A stretch of 64,000 bases of DNA from Mycoplasma sp. 1018B (GCF_024582675.1 NZ_CP102084.1:558001-622000); one strand, 5' to 3'; numbered from the stretch's first letter, positions 42,402 through 54,564 are shown. The notes: a model not told the origin generated them from the letters alone. Program-made: numbers and translations.

Positions 42402-42565
42402 TATAATTTTAAAGCATATTATTCACTGACAGCAGAAATTCATAGTTATTTAAAATAAAATTTCTCCTGATTTGATAGTAAGATAGCTGCGATTCTGAAA
42501 TCATTAAAATTTTATTAACTAATTAGAGAATTTCCTCTTTGCATATTATGCAGAAAGAGAGTAAA
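42402..42565 (+). promoter_or_regulatory. rpsD promoter and structured leader
   Basis: TATAAT at 42402-42407 starts a leader of about 150 nt. Just before the gene the hairpin CTCTTTGCAT/ATGC-AAAGAG (42535-42559, one bulge) overlaps the AGAAAGAGAG ribosome-binding site, which would hide it. S4 is known to repress translation of its own mRNA by binding such a fold. Confidence 0.5.
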
Positions 42566-43171
42566 ATGAGTAGATATACTGGACCTGTTTTTAAAAAATC
42601 GCGTCGTTATGGATTTTCTATTTTGGAAACTGGCAAAGAATTTTCAAAAGGAAGAAAAAGAAATTATGCACCAGGCCAACATGGTAATAAACGTGTAAAA
42701 TTGTCTGATTATGGTCTTCACTTATACGAAAAACAAAAAGTTAAATTTCTTTATGGAATAAGTGAAAAACAAATGCAAAAATATTACAAAAATGCCATAA
42801 AAATTAAAGGTGTTGCTGGAACTAATTTATTACAATTACTTGAAAGTCGTTTAGATAATTTAGTTTATCGTGCTGGTTTTGCTTCAACTAGAAGACAAGC
42901 AAGACAATTAGTTAATCATGGTCATTTTGAAGTAGACGGACATAAAGCTAATATTCCTTCAATGAAAATTAATTTAAATAGTGTGATTACTTTAAAAGAA
43001 AAATCACATAAAAATGCTGAAATTCAAAAAGCATTAGAAACTAGAGTTGCATCTCAATGATTAACAGTAAATAAAGATAAATTCACCATTAAATATGATA
43101 GAATGCCTGAAAGAAATGAACTTCACACAGAAATTAAAGAAAATTACATTATCGAATTCTATTCAAAATAG
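42566..43171 (+). CDS. rpsD: 30S ribosomal protein S4, 201 aa
   Basis: uS4 nucleates 30S assembly. [20 protein letters not shown] starts the protein. The S4 domain includes [29 protein letters not shown]. Trp codon TGA at 43058 is read through, and the true end is IIEFYSK. I chose ATG 42566, not the upstream ATG at 42548, because the family starts with MSRYxGP. Confidence 0.95.
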
Positions 43172-43194
43172 TTTTTAATTAATTAAAGGAAAAA

Positions 43195-43422
43195 ATGAAA
43201 AAAGATATTCATCCAACTTATTTTAATGTAGAAGTTTCATGTCAAACATGTGGAAAAAATTTTTCTTTCAAATCAACAAAAAAACAATTTAATGTTGATG
43301 TTTGTTCAGGTTGCCACGTTGTTTACACTGGTGATAGAACTAAAACTAAAGCTACTGGAATGATTGATAAATTTAATCAAAGATTTGCAAAAAGCCAACA
43401 AAAACAACAAAACAAAAAATAA
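43195..43422 (+). CDS. rpmE: 50S ribosomal protein L31 (zinc type), 75 aa
   Basis: MKKDIHPTYFNVEVSCQTCGKNF starts the protein, and the two CxxC pairs (about residues 16-19 and 38-41) define zinc-binding bL31. The extended Gln/Lys-rich tail is common in mollicutes. An AAAGGAAAAA RBS is present. It is followed by a terminator that isolates it from hrcA. Confidence 0.93.
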   Translation: MKKDIHPTYFNVEVSCQTCGKNFSFKSTKKQFNVDVCSGCHVVYTGDRTKTKATGMIDKFNQRFAKSQQKQQNKK

Positions 43423-43452
43423 ATAAAAAGATCTAATAAGATCTTTTTATTT
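43422..43452 (+). terminator. Terminator of rpmE
   Basis: Stem AATAAAAAGATCT pairs with AGATCTTTTTATT around a 4-nt loop, starting at the stop codon. Confidence 0.85.
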
Positions 43453-43478
43453 AGCACTTATATCTTTTTAATTGCTAA
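43451..43478 (+). promoter_or_regulatory. CIRCE-like HrcA operator
   Basis: TTAGCACTT (43451-43459) and AATTGCTAA (43470-43478) form an imperfect inverted repeat like CIRCE (TTAGCACTC-N9-GAGTGCTAA), but with a 10-nt spacer. It lies 7 nt before the TATAAT of hrcA, where a bound repressor would block transcription. Confidence 0.5.
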
Positions 43479-43485
43479 AATTAAG

Positions 43486-43491
43486 TATAAT
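43486..43491 (+). promoter_or_regulatory. -10 box of hrcA-grpE, leaderless arrangement
   Basis: TATAAT ends 7 nt before the hrcA ATG (43499), and there is no RBS. Confidence 0.6.
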
Positions 43492-43498
43492 TTACATT

Positions 43499-44503
43499 AT
43501 GTCAAGAAAAAAAGATGATTCAGAAAAAGATTTACTTTTAAAATATGCAATAGAAAGTTACATTGAAACAGGCGAAGCAATTTCATCAAAATTATTAGTA
43601 GAAAAATATAAATTAACTATGTCTAGCGCTAAAGTTCGTTATATTTTAAATGAATTAGAACAAAATCAAATGTTAATTAAAAAACATAAATCTAGCGGAA
43701 GAATTCCTTCAAATCAAGCTTATTCGTATTATATTAATAATTTAAGTGTTAATAATCAAACAGTGCTTAAAAATAAAATGAAAGATTTATTTGCTAATAG
43801 ATGAAATAATATTGATAACACACTTGATGAAAGTTCTAATTTTATAAATGAAATTATAGATTTCGCACTTGTAACTTCACAAACTAATGAAACTGATTTA
43901 CTTAAATCAATTTCATTAGTCCCATTAAGTGAAATTGATGCTACTATTATTCTTGTCGATTCTAATGGAAAAGTATATTCAAAAATATTACATTTAATTA
44001 ACAAAAATGTAAAAATGAATGATATAAGAATTGCAGTTCGTATTTTTAAAGAACGATTAATTGATACTAGAATAGTAGATTTAAAAACTTCTGTTTGAAA
44101 TTTAAGAGATATTTTTTCACAATCAATTAAAAATTATGAAGAAGTATTACAAAATTTTGTTGAAAATATATTTAATTTTGAAATAGAACAAAAAAATTAT
44201 GTATACGGAAAAAATAAATTAATTTTATCAGAAGACATTAATAGAACTAATCTAGTTAAAATATTAGATATTATGGAAAAAAAATCAATATGGCAAACAA
44301 TTGAAGCTGAAAATAAAGATAATGATGATTCAAATATTAAAATTTTAATTGATAATAATAATACAGCCATTATTAGTAAAAAATTACCATACAATTCTAA
44401 AATTAAAGAAATTTCTGCAGTCGGAACTAAAAGAATGAATTATCAAAAAGCTTTAGTTGCTTTACAAGCTCTAGAGGAATTAATTGAGGAGAAAACTAAA
44501 TAA
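43499..44503 (+). CDS. hrcA: Heat-shock repressor HrcA, 334 aa
   Basis: The N-terminal winged helix (about residues 8-80: LLLKYAIESYIETGEAISSKLLVEKY, then MSSAKVRYILNELEQ) and the downstream SSGRIPS motif identify HrcA, which binds CIRCE operators and represses chaperone genes. Two TGA Trp codons lie inside. The C-terminus (AVGTKRMNYQKALVALQAL) is typical. grpE follows after 3 nt. A CIRCE-like repeat upstream suggests autoregulation. Confidence 0.9.
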
Positions 44504-44506
44504 AAT

Positions 44507-45349
44507 ATGACAAGGAATTTTTGAAAAATAGAAGAAAAAGATCAAATTAAATTTAATTTAAATGTGTTTGATAAAAATAATAATTTAATAGATGAATTAA
44601 CTCAAAAAGATCAAGATATTATTTTAGATCAAAAAAATTCACTACATCAATTGTTATTAAATCATGAGATTTTAAATAAAGAAATAATAATTGATAATAT
44701 AAAAAATGAAACACAAGAATTAAAATATGTTTTTGAAATAATTGATTTTAAAAAAGCAAATGATCTAAATTGCGAAATTGAAAATAAAAATTTAAAACAA
44801 AATTTAGAAATAAAAAATAAAAATGTTGAGGACTTATTACAAAAAGTTAAACATCTAGAATATCAATTAAAACTTGCTATTGAAGATGTTAAAAAAGCTA
44901 AAGAATCTAGAATAATTGAGCGTTTTACTATGCCAGAGGAAGAAATAAAAAATATAAAACAATATGCTTTACAACAATTTTTAGAAGAATTTTTAGATCC
45001 TTACCTTACTTTGAAAATAGCTATTGAATCAGCATTAAATAATAATGATTTGAGTGTTCAAAACTATGCAAAAGGTTTTACAATGGTTGTTAACCTTATT
45101 GATGAAGTGTTAAAAAATAAAGGTCTTTCTATCATTCAACCTTTAATAAATAGTGAATATGACCCTGAAACATCAAAAATAATAGAACAAATTGTAGATA
45201 ATTCATTGCAAAATAATACTGTTATTAAAATCAAACAAAATGGTTACAAATTATTTGATAGAGTTATAAAACCAGCCTTAGTTATAACTTCTAAAAAAAT
45301 AATTCATAAAAATAAACAAAATAATAAAAAAAGACAAAAAAATTTATAA
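44507..45349 (+). CDS. grpE: Co-chaperone GrpE, 280 aa
   Basis: It is the nucleotide exchange factor of DnaK. The C-terminal two thirds show a long coiled coil, then FLEEFLDPYLTLKIAI, KGFTMVVNLIDEVLKNKGL and INSEYDPETSKII, the GrpE dimer and head regions. About 90 residues precede the coiled coil, longer than in most GrpE proteins. Two Trp codons are TGA. No DnaK or DnaJ gene follows in this window. Confidence 0.85.
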
Positions 45350-45368
45350 TTTGTCTTTTTTTATTATT
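45320..45368 (+). terminator. 19-bp terminator of hrcA-grpE
   Basis: Perfect 19-bp arms (45320-45338 with 45350-45368) with an 11-nt loop and T-rich right arm overlap the grpE stop. Confidence 0.85.
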
Positions 45369-45407
45369 CTTCATATATTTATGACAATTCTTTTTATAAG
45401 GAGGCAA

Positions 45408-45647
45408 ATGGACAAATTAAAATTTAAAAAATTAAATAAAGATGAAGAAATAAATATAAACGGTGGATCAATAATAGCAACTGCAACTGCATTAGCACCT
45501 ATTATTTTTAACGGTATAAATACTATAGCCAGTATTATTAAAATGTTTTCTTCATCCACGGGAGAATATAAAACTAAAGATAATTCATTTAAATGAGATA
45601 ATAAAGCAAACAAAACTGAAGTCAAAACTTTGTATTACTATTATTAA
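45408..45647 (+). CDS. Bacteriocin-like peptide with double-glycine leader, 79 aa
   Basis: A strong RBS (AAGGAGG) lies 4 nt before the ATG. Residues 1-20, MDKLKFKKLNKDEEININGG, fit the double-glycine leader pattern cut by C39 peptidase ABC exporters: Phe at -15, Leu at -12, Glu at -8, Ile at -4 and GG at -2/-1. The mature part (59 residues) would have a hydrophobic segment of about 25 residues (SIIATATALAPIIFNGINTI...), then a charged tail ending in four Tyr. No exporter or immunity gene is in the window. It could be a bacteriocin, a signal peptide precursor or a chance match. One Trp is TGA. Confidence 0.6.
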
Positions 45648-45694
45648 TTTATTATTTTTTTTATTATTTTTTTATATTTTAAATAATTTAATTT

Positions 45695-47048
45695 TCAATT
45701 AAAAATTTGATATTTTTTTTCTTTACACAAATTAAATTTAATATTAATTTTATTAGTTATATAATCGTAAAATAATAATATATTATCATTTTCATTAGTT
45801 TGAATATTGGCTAAATAAAATTTATAATTTTCTAATTTATTTATTAATATATAAGATTTAAAATCAATGGATTTTTTATAATTTTCTAATTTATTTATTA
45901 ATTTTGATTTAAAAATATTTATATCTATATTTTTAAATTTATTTTTTAACAATTGTTTTATAAATTCCATATAAATTTATAACTTGTTTATACTTAAAAA
46001 GTAATAAATTATTTCTATTTTTATAAATATTTAACATTCATATTAAACATAAATAAAAATAAAAAATATTATCATATTTTACTGTTGCTGGAAAAGAGTT
46101 AACTTTCTTATTATCATAACTAAATAATAAGTTAGAAAAATTAATATTTGAATGTTTATCATAATAATAATTAACATGATAATGATTTAATAATTTAATA
46201 ATTCTCATATCTGCATCATTAGAAATACAAACAGAATAACTATTTAAATTAAATTTATTTCTTTTAATTCTTCTAATAAAAAATTTAAATATAAAAGTAT
46301 TATTGTATTTTTATCTAATTTTAAAAATTTTTATTTGTTCTAATAGATAAAGATAAATTTAAATTTTTTCAAATATAAAAATAGCATCATTTACAAAATG
46401 TCTATTATGAATAAAAGAATTAATTTTAGCATTATAGTTATTAGTTAAGTTATTAATAATTTCTTTATATTTAGAATTTTTAACAATTAATTTAATTTCT
46501 GCTTTATATCTTTCTTTTAAATTTTTAAAATTATTATTTATTATTTCTGATGAAAGAAAATCATTCACTATTGTTTGAAAATCTAGATTAATAATATTAG
46601 AAGGCAAATTATTATTAAAATTATTATTAATTTTCGTATCACTAATTAAATCATTATATATATTTTCTAATTTAAAATTAGATTGACAATCAAATTCCAC
46701 TATTAACAACGAATTATCAGAATCATAATAAATATGTATTAAATTGTTATATTTATTTTTTTCTTTGGTGAAATAAATTAATTCATTAGCTATTAAAAAA
46801 TCATTTTTTAATTGATATATTTGAAAATATTTTGACAAAAAAATTACAAAATTGTTTACATAATTTTGTATATTTTTTTTATTAAATAAATTTATACTAA
46901 TCATTATTTCTTTATTATCATGAAAATAATTAATTAACAATTTACTTAATTTGTCTAATGTATTAAACAATGAATATTCATCTAAAGTATTAATTAAAAA
47001 AGAATTATTAACATATCTAATGTTTATTTTTTTCTTAATATTGATCAT
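45695..47048 (-). pseudogene. Decayed phosphohexomutase-like gene
   Basis: The first frame (47048-46359, 229 aa) resembles the first domain of phosphoglucomutase/phosphomannomutase in rhythm (strands IMISINLFNK and LIHIYYDSDN). Coding sense then continues in other frames at about 46360, 46310, 46245 and 45990. One part reads SVCISNDADMRIIKLL, close to the metal-binding DxDxD/R loop of the family (DPDADR). The last frame ends at 45695. Four frame changes at A/T runs make a full product impossible. The start overlaps the gyrA end by 14 nt. The family call is tentative. Confidence 0.4.
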
Positions 47049-49659
47049 TTTTAATTACTTCAACGGCTTGAATAATTTCTTGATTTTTAAGATTAATTAA
47101 TTTAACACCTTTAGCTGATCTTCCTGAAATATTTATAGAATCGATATTCATTCTTATGGTTAATCCTCTATTAGTGATTATTAATAATTCGTCACTTATA
47201 TTGACAAATCTAGCAAAAACAATATTCCCCGCTAATTCTGAATTAATACCTTTTACACCTTTACCGCCACGTTTAATTAATCTAAATTCTTCTTTTTTTG
47301 TTAATTTACCAAAACCTTTAGAACCAATTGTTAGAATATAATCTCCTTCATCAGAGGTAGATGATGATACAACAAATTGATTATCAGATAAAGAAATTCC
47401 TTTTACACCAATTGAATTTCTACTTACAGGTCTAAAATCTTTTGATTCAAAATTTATTATTTTATCTTCATTGTTAGCTAATAATATTTGAGATGAATTA
47501 TTTAATATTATTGCTCTTATTAATTCATCTTTTTCATTTAATTTAAATGCCAATTTACCAGTTTGTTTTATTTTTTGATATTCACTTAAATAAGTTTTTT
47601 TAATTATTCCCTTTTTAGTAGTAGTAAATAAAAATTGTTTATTCTGATAATTATTAACTGGTAATATAGAAATAATTCTTTCATCATTTTTAACATCTAG
47701 AGATGTTATTAAATTAACAAAAGGTATTCCTTTAGATTGCTTACTTAATTCAGGAATTTGATGTGCTCTAATTCTATAAACTTTAGCAAAATTTGAAAAT
47801 AATAAAAGATCGGTGTGTGTTGATGTAGTAATAATTGTAGATATATCATCGTCCTCATATGTTTTCATAGTATTTTGACCTATTCCACCACGTTTTTGAT
47901 TTCTATATTCTTCTAAATCAATTCTTTTCACATAACCTTTTGTAGAAGATGTAATTACAATATCTTTTTTAGAAATTAAATCTTCATCTGTTATATTTGA
48001 AAGCGAAAATAAATCAATTTTAGTTCTACGTTTATCACTGTATTTATTTTTTATTTCTTCTAATTCGTTTATTATTAAATTAATAAGAGCATCATGATTA
48101 TTAAGAATAAATTCTATTTGATTAATTTCTTTATTTAATTCATTCATTTCATCATTCATATTTTCAATTGCCAAATTAGTTAAACGACCTAAACGCATAT
48201 CGACAATAGCTTTAGTTTGTTTTTCAGATAAATTAAATCTAGTTGTTAATTTTAATTGTGCTTCTTGATCATTTTTAGATGATTTTATTATTTTAATAAC
48301 TTCGTCGATGTTTTCTACTGCTATTTTAAGTCCTTCTAAAATATGTAATTTATCTTTTGCCTTATTAAGATCAAAAGATAATCTTCTAGTAATAACTTCC
48401 TCTTGATGATTTAAATATATTTCTAAAACATTTTTTAAATTTAATAATTTAGGAACTCCTTTAACTAAAGCTACAATATTAGCATTGTAATTTACTTGCA
48501 AATTAGTTTGTTTGTATAATCTATTAAGAATTATATGAGGATTAAAATTTCTTTTAACATCAATAACTATTCTTATTCCTTCTCTGGATGATTCGTCTCT
48601 TAAATCAGAAATGCCTTCAATTGTTTTAGTTTTTACTAGCTCAGCTATTTTTTCAATTATTAAAGTTTTTTTAATTTCATAAGGTATTTCTGTAACAATT
48701 ATTTTACTTTTACCATTTTGATATTCTTCTATTTTTGCAGTTGATCTTATTGGGATAGATCCTTTTCCTGTCGCATATACATTTTTAATACCCGCGTTAC
48801 CTAAAATAGTAGCACCAGTTGGAAAATCTGGACCAGGTAAAAATGACATTAATTCATCGACAGTAATATCTTTATTTTTTGCTAAAGCTATTACAGCATC
48901 GATTGTTTCTCCTAAATTGTGAGGAGGAATAGATGTTGCCATCCCAACTGCTATTCCAGAACTACCTGAAACTAAAAGATTAGGAAATCTTGCCGGTAAA
49001 ACACTTGGTTCTAATTCAGAAGCATCATAATTATCAACAAAATTAACTGTATTCTTTTTAATACCATCTAACATTTCATAAGCTAATTTAGACATTCTTG
49101 CTTCAGTGTAACGCATCGCTGCGGCTTCATCTCCATCAATTGAACCAAAATTACCATGACCATCAACTAGTGGATATCTCATAGAAAAATCTTGTGCCAT
49201 TCTAACCATAGCATCATAAACTGAAGAATCGCCATGTGGATGATATTTACCTAAAACATCACCTACAATTCTTGCACTTTTTCTATGGGGAGAATTATGA
49301 TATATTCCTAATTCATTCATGTCAAATAAAATTCTTCTATGAACTGGTTTTAATCCATCTCTTGCATCTGGTAAGGCTCTTGAAACAATAACGCTCATAG
49401 CATATTCTAAAAATGAATTTTTCATTTCCTTATGAACATATATTGGATTAATTCCATCAATTGGTTCTGTAATTATTTGAGATTCTACTTTATATTCTTC
49501 TTTATTTTGAGGAATATCTTCTTCCTCTTCTTCAATATTATTTTCTTTTTCTTCTTGTTTGAAAGCTACAAACAATTCATCATCAATTAAAATATCTTCT
49601 TCAAAATTTTTCTTTTCTAATTCTTTTTCTTTGTTGTCATCAAAAGGATAAAAAAACAT
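47035..49659 (-). CDS. gyrA: DNA gyrase subunit A, 874 aa
   Basis: It cuts and rejoins DNA for negative supercoiling. The quinolone region [20 protein letters not shown] is intact with Ser, and the active-site Tyr lies in [11 protein letters not shown]. The C-terminal beta-pinwheel has the GyrA-box-like QKRGGIGQ and a second RGGKGVKGI. ParC proteins lack the box, so gyrA is favoured. The first 65-70 residues are an unusual acidic extension (runs such as EEEEEDIP) before the conserved domain. The RBS is TGAGG. Confidence 0.92.
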   Translation of the reverse strand: MFFYPFDDNKEKELEKKNFEEDILIDDELFVAFKQEEKENNIEEEEEDIPQNKEEYKVESQIITEPIDGINPIYVHKEMKNSFLEYAMSVIVSRALPDARDGLKPVHRRILFDMNELGIYHNSPHRKSARIVGDVLGKYHPHGDSSVYDAMVRMAQDFSMRYPLVDGHGNFGSIDGDEAAAMRYTEARMSKLAYEMLDGIKKNTVNFVDNYDASELEPSVLPARFPNLLVSGSSGIAVGMATSIPPHNLGETIDAVIALAKNKDITVDELMSFLPGPDFPTGATILGNAGIKNVYATGKGSIPIRSTAKIEEYQNGKSKIIVTEIPYEIKKTLIIEKIAELVKTKTIEGISDLRDESSREGIRIVIDVKRNFNPHIILNRLYKQTNLQVNYNANIVALVKGVPKLLNLKNVLEIYLNHQEEVITRRLSFDLNKAKDKLHILEGLKIAVENIDEVIKIIKSSKNDQEAQLKLTTRFNLSEKQTKAIVDMRLGRLTNLAIENMNDEMNELNKEINQIEFILNNHDALINLIINELEEIKNKYSDKRRTKIDLFSLSNITDEDLISKKDIVITSSTKGYVKRIDLEEYRNQKRGGIGQNTMKTYEDDDISTIITTSTHTDLLLFSNFAKVYRIRAHQIPELSKQSKGIPFVNLITSLDVKNDERIISILPVNNYQNKQFLFTTTKKGIIKKTYLSEYQKIKQTGKLAFKLNEKDELIRAIILNNSSQILLANNEDKIINFESKDFRPVSRNSIGVKGISLSDNQFVVSSSTSDEGDYILTIGSKGFGKLTKKEEFRLIKRGGKGVKGINSELAGNIVFARFVNISDELLIITNRGLTIRMNIDSINISGRSAKGVKLINLKNQEIIQAVEVIKNDQY

Positions 49660-49753
49660 ATATACCTCATTTAAAAAATTTAATAAAATTTTACCATATT
49701 TTTAATCTTAAATATATACTTATATTAATATAAATATTAATATAAGGAATTAT

Positions 49754-51138
<1,385 letters not shown>

Positions 51139-51148
<10 letters not shown>

Positions 51149-51537
51149 ATTTTTCTTCTATAACTGATCATTCTAATGAAACAACAAAATTAGAACCTAT
51201 AAAAATTAATTTTGATGTTGAAACAGAATATAATGTAAGTATAGAAAATAATGAAACAAATTATATTTATTCTTTTATTGAACCACAAAATCAAATAAAA
51301 AGTTATATAAAAATAAATAAAAATAAAATAAATATTATAACTGGTGATTATACTTTAATAATCGTTCTTAATGAAGAATATATTAATAAAATAAATATAA
51401 ATAATACATATTTTCCTTTAATTAGTTATGGTACAGAAATTATAATTTCAGAAAATTTGAAAACTTTTAGTTATAAATTATATAACTCAACAGATGTACT
51501 AATCGGAACTTTTAAAATAACAATTGAAAATAAATAA
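51139..51537 (+). CDS. Small beta-rich protein, possibly DUF1934-like, 132 aa
   Basis: Alternating strands with few helices (YIYSFIEPQNQIKSYIKIN, later YFPLISYGTEIIIS) suggest a calycin-like barrel such as YwiB/DUF1934 proteins. The start overlaps gltX by 10 nt in another frame, so the two are coupled. I cannot name a function. It ends in a strong terminator. Confidence 0.5.
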
Positions 51538-51567
51538 AAAGTAGAAATTATATTCTACTTTTTATTT
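51532..51567. terminator. Bidirectional terminator after the gltX operon
   Basis: Perfect 15-bp arms (51532-51546 with 51553-51567) have a 6-nt loop. It ends both the gltX transcript and the convergent small gene. Confidence 0.85.
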
Positions 51568-51675
51568 ATTTTCAATTGTTTGTTGTTTTCTTAAAGCTCT
51601 AGCTTGTTCTAATTTTAATTTGTGTTTTCTTTTTAATGCTCTTTCTTTATTTTTTCTTCTTGTTATTTTTCTCAT
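51562..51675 (-). CDS. Very basic 37-residue protein
   Basis: An ATG at 51675 with TTAAAAAAAGGAAAAT upstream opens MRKITRRKNKERALKRKHKL and continues with a Lys/Arg/Gln-rich helix to TAA. More than a third of residues are Lys or Arg, and the terminator begins at the stop. It looks like a small ribosome-associated or RNA-binding protein, but matches neither S21 nor L34, L36 or THX in my reading. It lies 57 nt after ecfT. Confidence 0.5.
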   Translation of the reverse strand: MRKITRRKNKERALKRKHKLKLEQARALRKQQTIENK

Positions 51676-51732
51676 ATTTTCCTTTTTTTAATTTCAATAG
51701 AATTAATTATATCATTTTATGTAATTAAAAAT

Positions 51733-52668
51733 TTAATAAATTTTCGTATTTGTGTATCAAAAAGGCAAATCAAAAAATTGTAAATTATATTTAGATAATT
51801 GTGTAATTATAATAAAACTTATCAATAGTATTATAAAAATAAAAATTAAATAATCTTTTCAATTTCATACAAGTTTACGATATCTTGTACGTTTAGAATA
51901 TGGATCATAACCTCTTGTTTCCATTGCATTTGATAAATCTTCCGCCTTTGCGAATGAAGTTACAAATAAAGGAATAATTAATGTAGTAAGAGATTTTGCT
52001 TTTTCAAAAAATTTTCCATTTTTTAAATCAATACCTCTACTTGCTTGTGCTTTAGATATTCTTTGTGCTTCTTCAAGTAATGTGGGTATAAATCTTAAAG
52101 ATATTGATATTATTATGGCTATTATATGTGTAGGAACAAAAAATAATTTAAAAGGTAATAATAAATCTTCTATTGCTTTAGTTAATAAAACAGGTTTAGT
52201 GGTCATAACCAAAATAGTTGTTGTTAAAATCATTATATAGATTCTTAATATTAAAGCAATAGTTCTTGAAACTTGCGGCCAAGTTAAACCATATTCAGCG
52301 TTTGTGCTTTTATAAAGCCTTAATCAAATAAATCCAGGATTTTCTACATAAATATTATCAAGAGTTAATGTTGAAGAATCCCCAATTATAGTAGTAGTTT
52401 GAATTTTCATTGTGTAAATATTAACAAAATAAAGTATTAAACCAACAACTAAGGGCATTTTCATTAATCTAAAAATACCTATAATGCTTTTTGTGGAAAT
52501 AATATAAGCTAAAACTATAGGTAATAAAATAATTAATAAACTAATTAAATAATCAGTAAAAAAAACAGTTATTATTAACATTAAGTTAATTATAAGTTTA
52601 AGTCTTGAATCTAATTTGTGAATAAAACTGTTTACTGCTAAATATCTGCCTATTGTAAAATTACCCAT
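51733..52668 (-). CDS. ecfT: ECF transporter transmembrane subunit EcfT, 311 aa
   Basis: It forms the membrane scaffold of energy-coupling-factor vitamin importers. The two coupling-helix motifs are present as QASRGID and METRGYDP (xRG patterns) in the cytoplasmic loop. N-terminal FIHKLDSRLKLIINL is the usual start. Several Trp codons are TGA, and the true C-terminus (FWYTNTKIY) lies about 45 residues past the first TGA. It starts inside the end of ecfA2 (8-nt overlap). Confidence 0.9.
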
Positions 52669-53626
52669 TTTTGTTCCTTTTTAAAATTTTATTTAAATAG
52701 GTAGCTAATTCTTCTATTGATTTAATTTTGGGAATAGAAATTCCTTTTGCTTCTAATTTATTTGTAAAATCCAAAATTTTAGGTGGTTCTAAATCATTTT
52801 CGTATAAAAATTTTGTATCTTTAAGAACTGAATATGTTTCACCATCTTTAATAATTTTACCATTTTTAAAAATTATAGTTCTTTGTGTTTCTTCTAATAT
52901 ATTATCTAGATCATGCGTAACAATTATTATAGTTTTGCCTAATTGATGTAATTTTTTAAATATGCTTAAAATTTCTTTTACACCAACAGGATCTAATCCT
53001 GCTGTTGGTTCATCAGCAACTAAAATATCTGGTTCCATTGCTAAAATACCAGCTAAAGCAACTCTTCTTTTTTGACCTCCTGATAAATCAAAAGGAGATT
53101 TTTTTAAATATGTATCATCTAAACCAACTAAATTTAAATATTTTTTTGCTCTTAATTTAGCTTCTTCTTTCGATACACCAAAAGATCTAGGGCCGAACAT
53201 TATATCTTTTTCAATAGTTTCTTCAAATAATTGATATTCCGCAAATTGAAATATAACTCCAATTCGTTGTCTAATATCTTTTGCTTTTGGAAATTTTTTT
53301 CTTCAATTATTTTTTAAAATGGTTAAATCATTAAATTTTTCATTTATTTTAATTTTTTTAATTTTAATTTGGCCTTTTTTATTTTTAAATTGATGATTAA
53401 CTTTAACAATTCTTGAATTTAAATAATTTCATTCTATACTACCATTAGTAGGTATTAATAAACCATTTAAATGTTCAACAAAAGTTGTTTTACCTGATCC
53501 AGTTTGACCAATAATGCCTATATATTCACCTTGATTAATATCAAGCGATATATTATTTATTGCCTTAAAAGCTATTGGCGTTTTTGCTAGAAAAATATGT
53601 TCTAAATTTCTGATTTTAATTTGCAT
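52661..53626 (-). CDS. ecfA2: ECF transporter ATPase EcfA2, 321 aa
   Basis: The Walker [11 protein letters not shown] lies at about residue 40, the signature is [16 protein letters not shown], and Walker B is [15 protein letters not shown]. An insertion of about 50 Lys/Ile/Asn-rich residues separates Walker A from the Q-loop ([12 protein letters not shown]), as in other mycoplasmal EcfA2 proteins. Two Trp codons are TGA. The start overlaps ecfA1 by 25 nt. Confidence 0.92.
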
Positions 53627-54414
53627 ATTTGTTCAATTAGTTCCTCTTCGTTATATGTAGCTTTAATATTATGTATTTTTTGACTAAGTTTATAAATAAA
53701 TGGTGAATCAATTTTTGCAATATTAATAATTTTTTTATTATTCAAAATATCTTTAGGACTCCCAGAGGCAATAACTTGTCCTTTTGCAAAAACTATACAT
53801 TTATCAGCTAATATTGCTTCATCCATATCATGAGTTATAGAAATTAAAGTTTTATCTCGTTTATATTGAATTTCACGAATAATATTAAGAACTTGTCTCT
53901 TACCTTTTGGATCAAGCATAGAAGTTACTTCATCAAAAATAATTATTTCAGGATCTAAAGCTAAAACGGATGCTATAGCCACTCTTTGTTTTTGACCGCC
54001 AGATAAAAATTGTGGTTCTCTACTTAAATAATTTTTCATTTCAACTCTATCGGCTAAGTATTCAATTATTGGTTTCATATCTTTTGGATCAATTTGTGCA
54101 TTTTCCAATCCAAAAGCAATATCATCTTCAACTGTAGCACCAATAAATTGATTATCTGGATTTTGAAATATTATACCAATTTTTTTTCTAATTTTTTTTA
54201 TTGTACTCGCATTAATAACTATATTATCAATTTCTATACTACCAGATTGAGGTTTATATAAAGCAACTAATAATTTACTAAAAGTACTTTTGCCAGATCC
54301 GTTATGTCCTAATATTGCTACATATTCGCCTTTTTTAATTTCAAGATTTAATCCATTTAAAGCATTTATATTTGCTTCCGAATATTTAAAAACTAAATCA
54401 GTTATTTTTATCAT
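53602..54414 (-). CDS. ecfA1: ECF transporter ATPase EcfA1, 270 aa
   Basis: The Walker [11 protein letters not shown]-loop [20 protein letters not shown], signature [16 protein letters not shown] and Walker [16 protein letters not shown] identify EcfA1. It pairs with EcfA2 and EcfT and with substrate-binding S subunits encoded elsewhere. A TATAAT ends 7 nt before the ATG, and no RBS is seen. Confidence 0.92.
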   Translation of the reverse strand: MIKITDLVFKYSEANINALNGLNLEIKKGEYVAILGHNGSGKSTFSKLLVALYKPQSGSIEIDNIVINASTIKKIRKKIGIIFQNPDNQFIGATVEDDIAFGLENAQIDPKDMKPIIEYLADRVEMKNYLSREPQFLSGGQKQRVAIASVLALDPEIIIFDEVTSMLDPKGKRQVLNIIREIQYKRDKTLISITHDMDEAILADKCIVFAKGQVIASGSPKDILNNKKIINIAKIDSPFIYKLSQKIHNIKATYNEEELIEQICKLKSEI

Positions 54415-54421
54415 AAAAATT

Positions 54422-54427
54422 ATTATA
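54422..54427 (-). promoter_or_regulatory. -10 box of ecfA1, leaderless arrangement
   Basis: TATAAT on the minus strand ends 7 nt before the ATG at 54414. Confidence 0.55.
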
Positions 54428-54564
54428 AAACATAAATAACATATTTATAAAATTTAAAATTAAATAATTTTAATTAATATTAATAAATAAACTAATTATG
54501 AGAAAAAAGACGGAAAAAAATAATTCTTAAGTTTTTATAATTAAAACAAATAAATGGAGTTAAA

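Noticed and set aside
42539-42565. Longer rpsD starting at 42539 or 42548
   Set aside because: The extra residues match no S4 protein and form the hairpin around the RBS; the family starts MSRYxGP.
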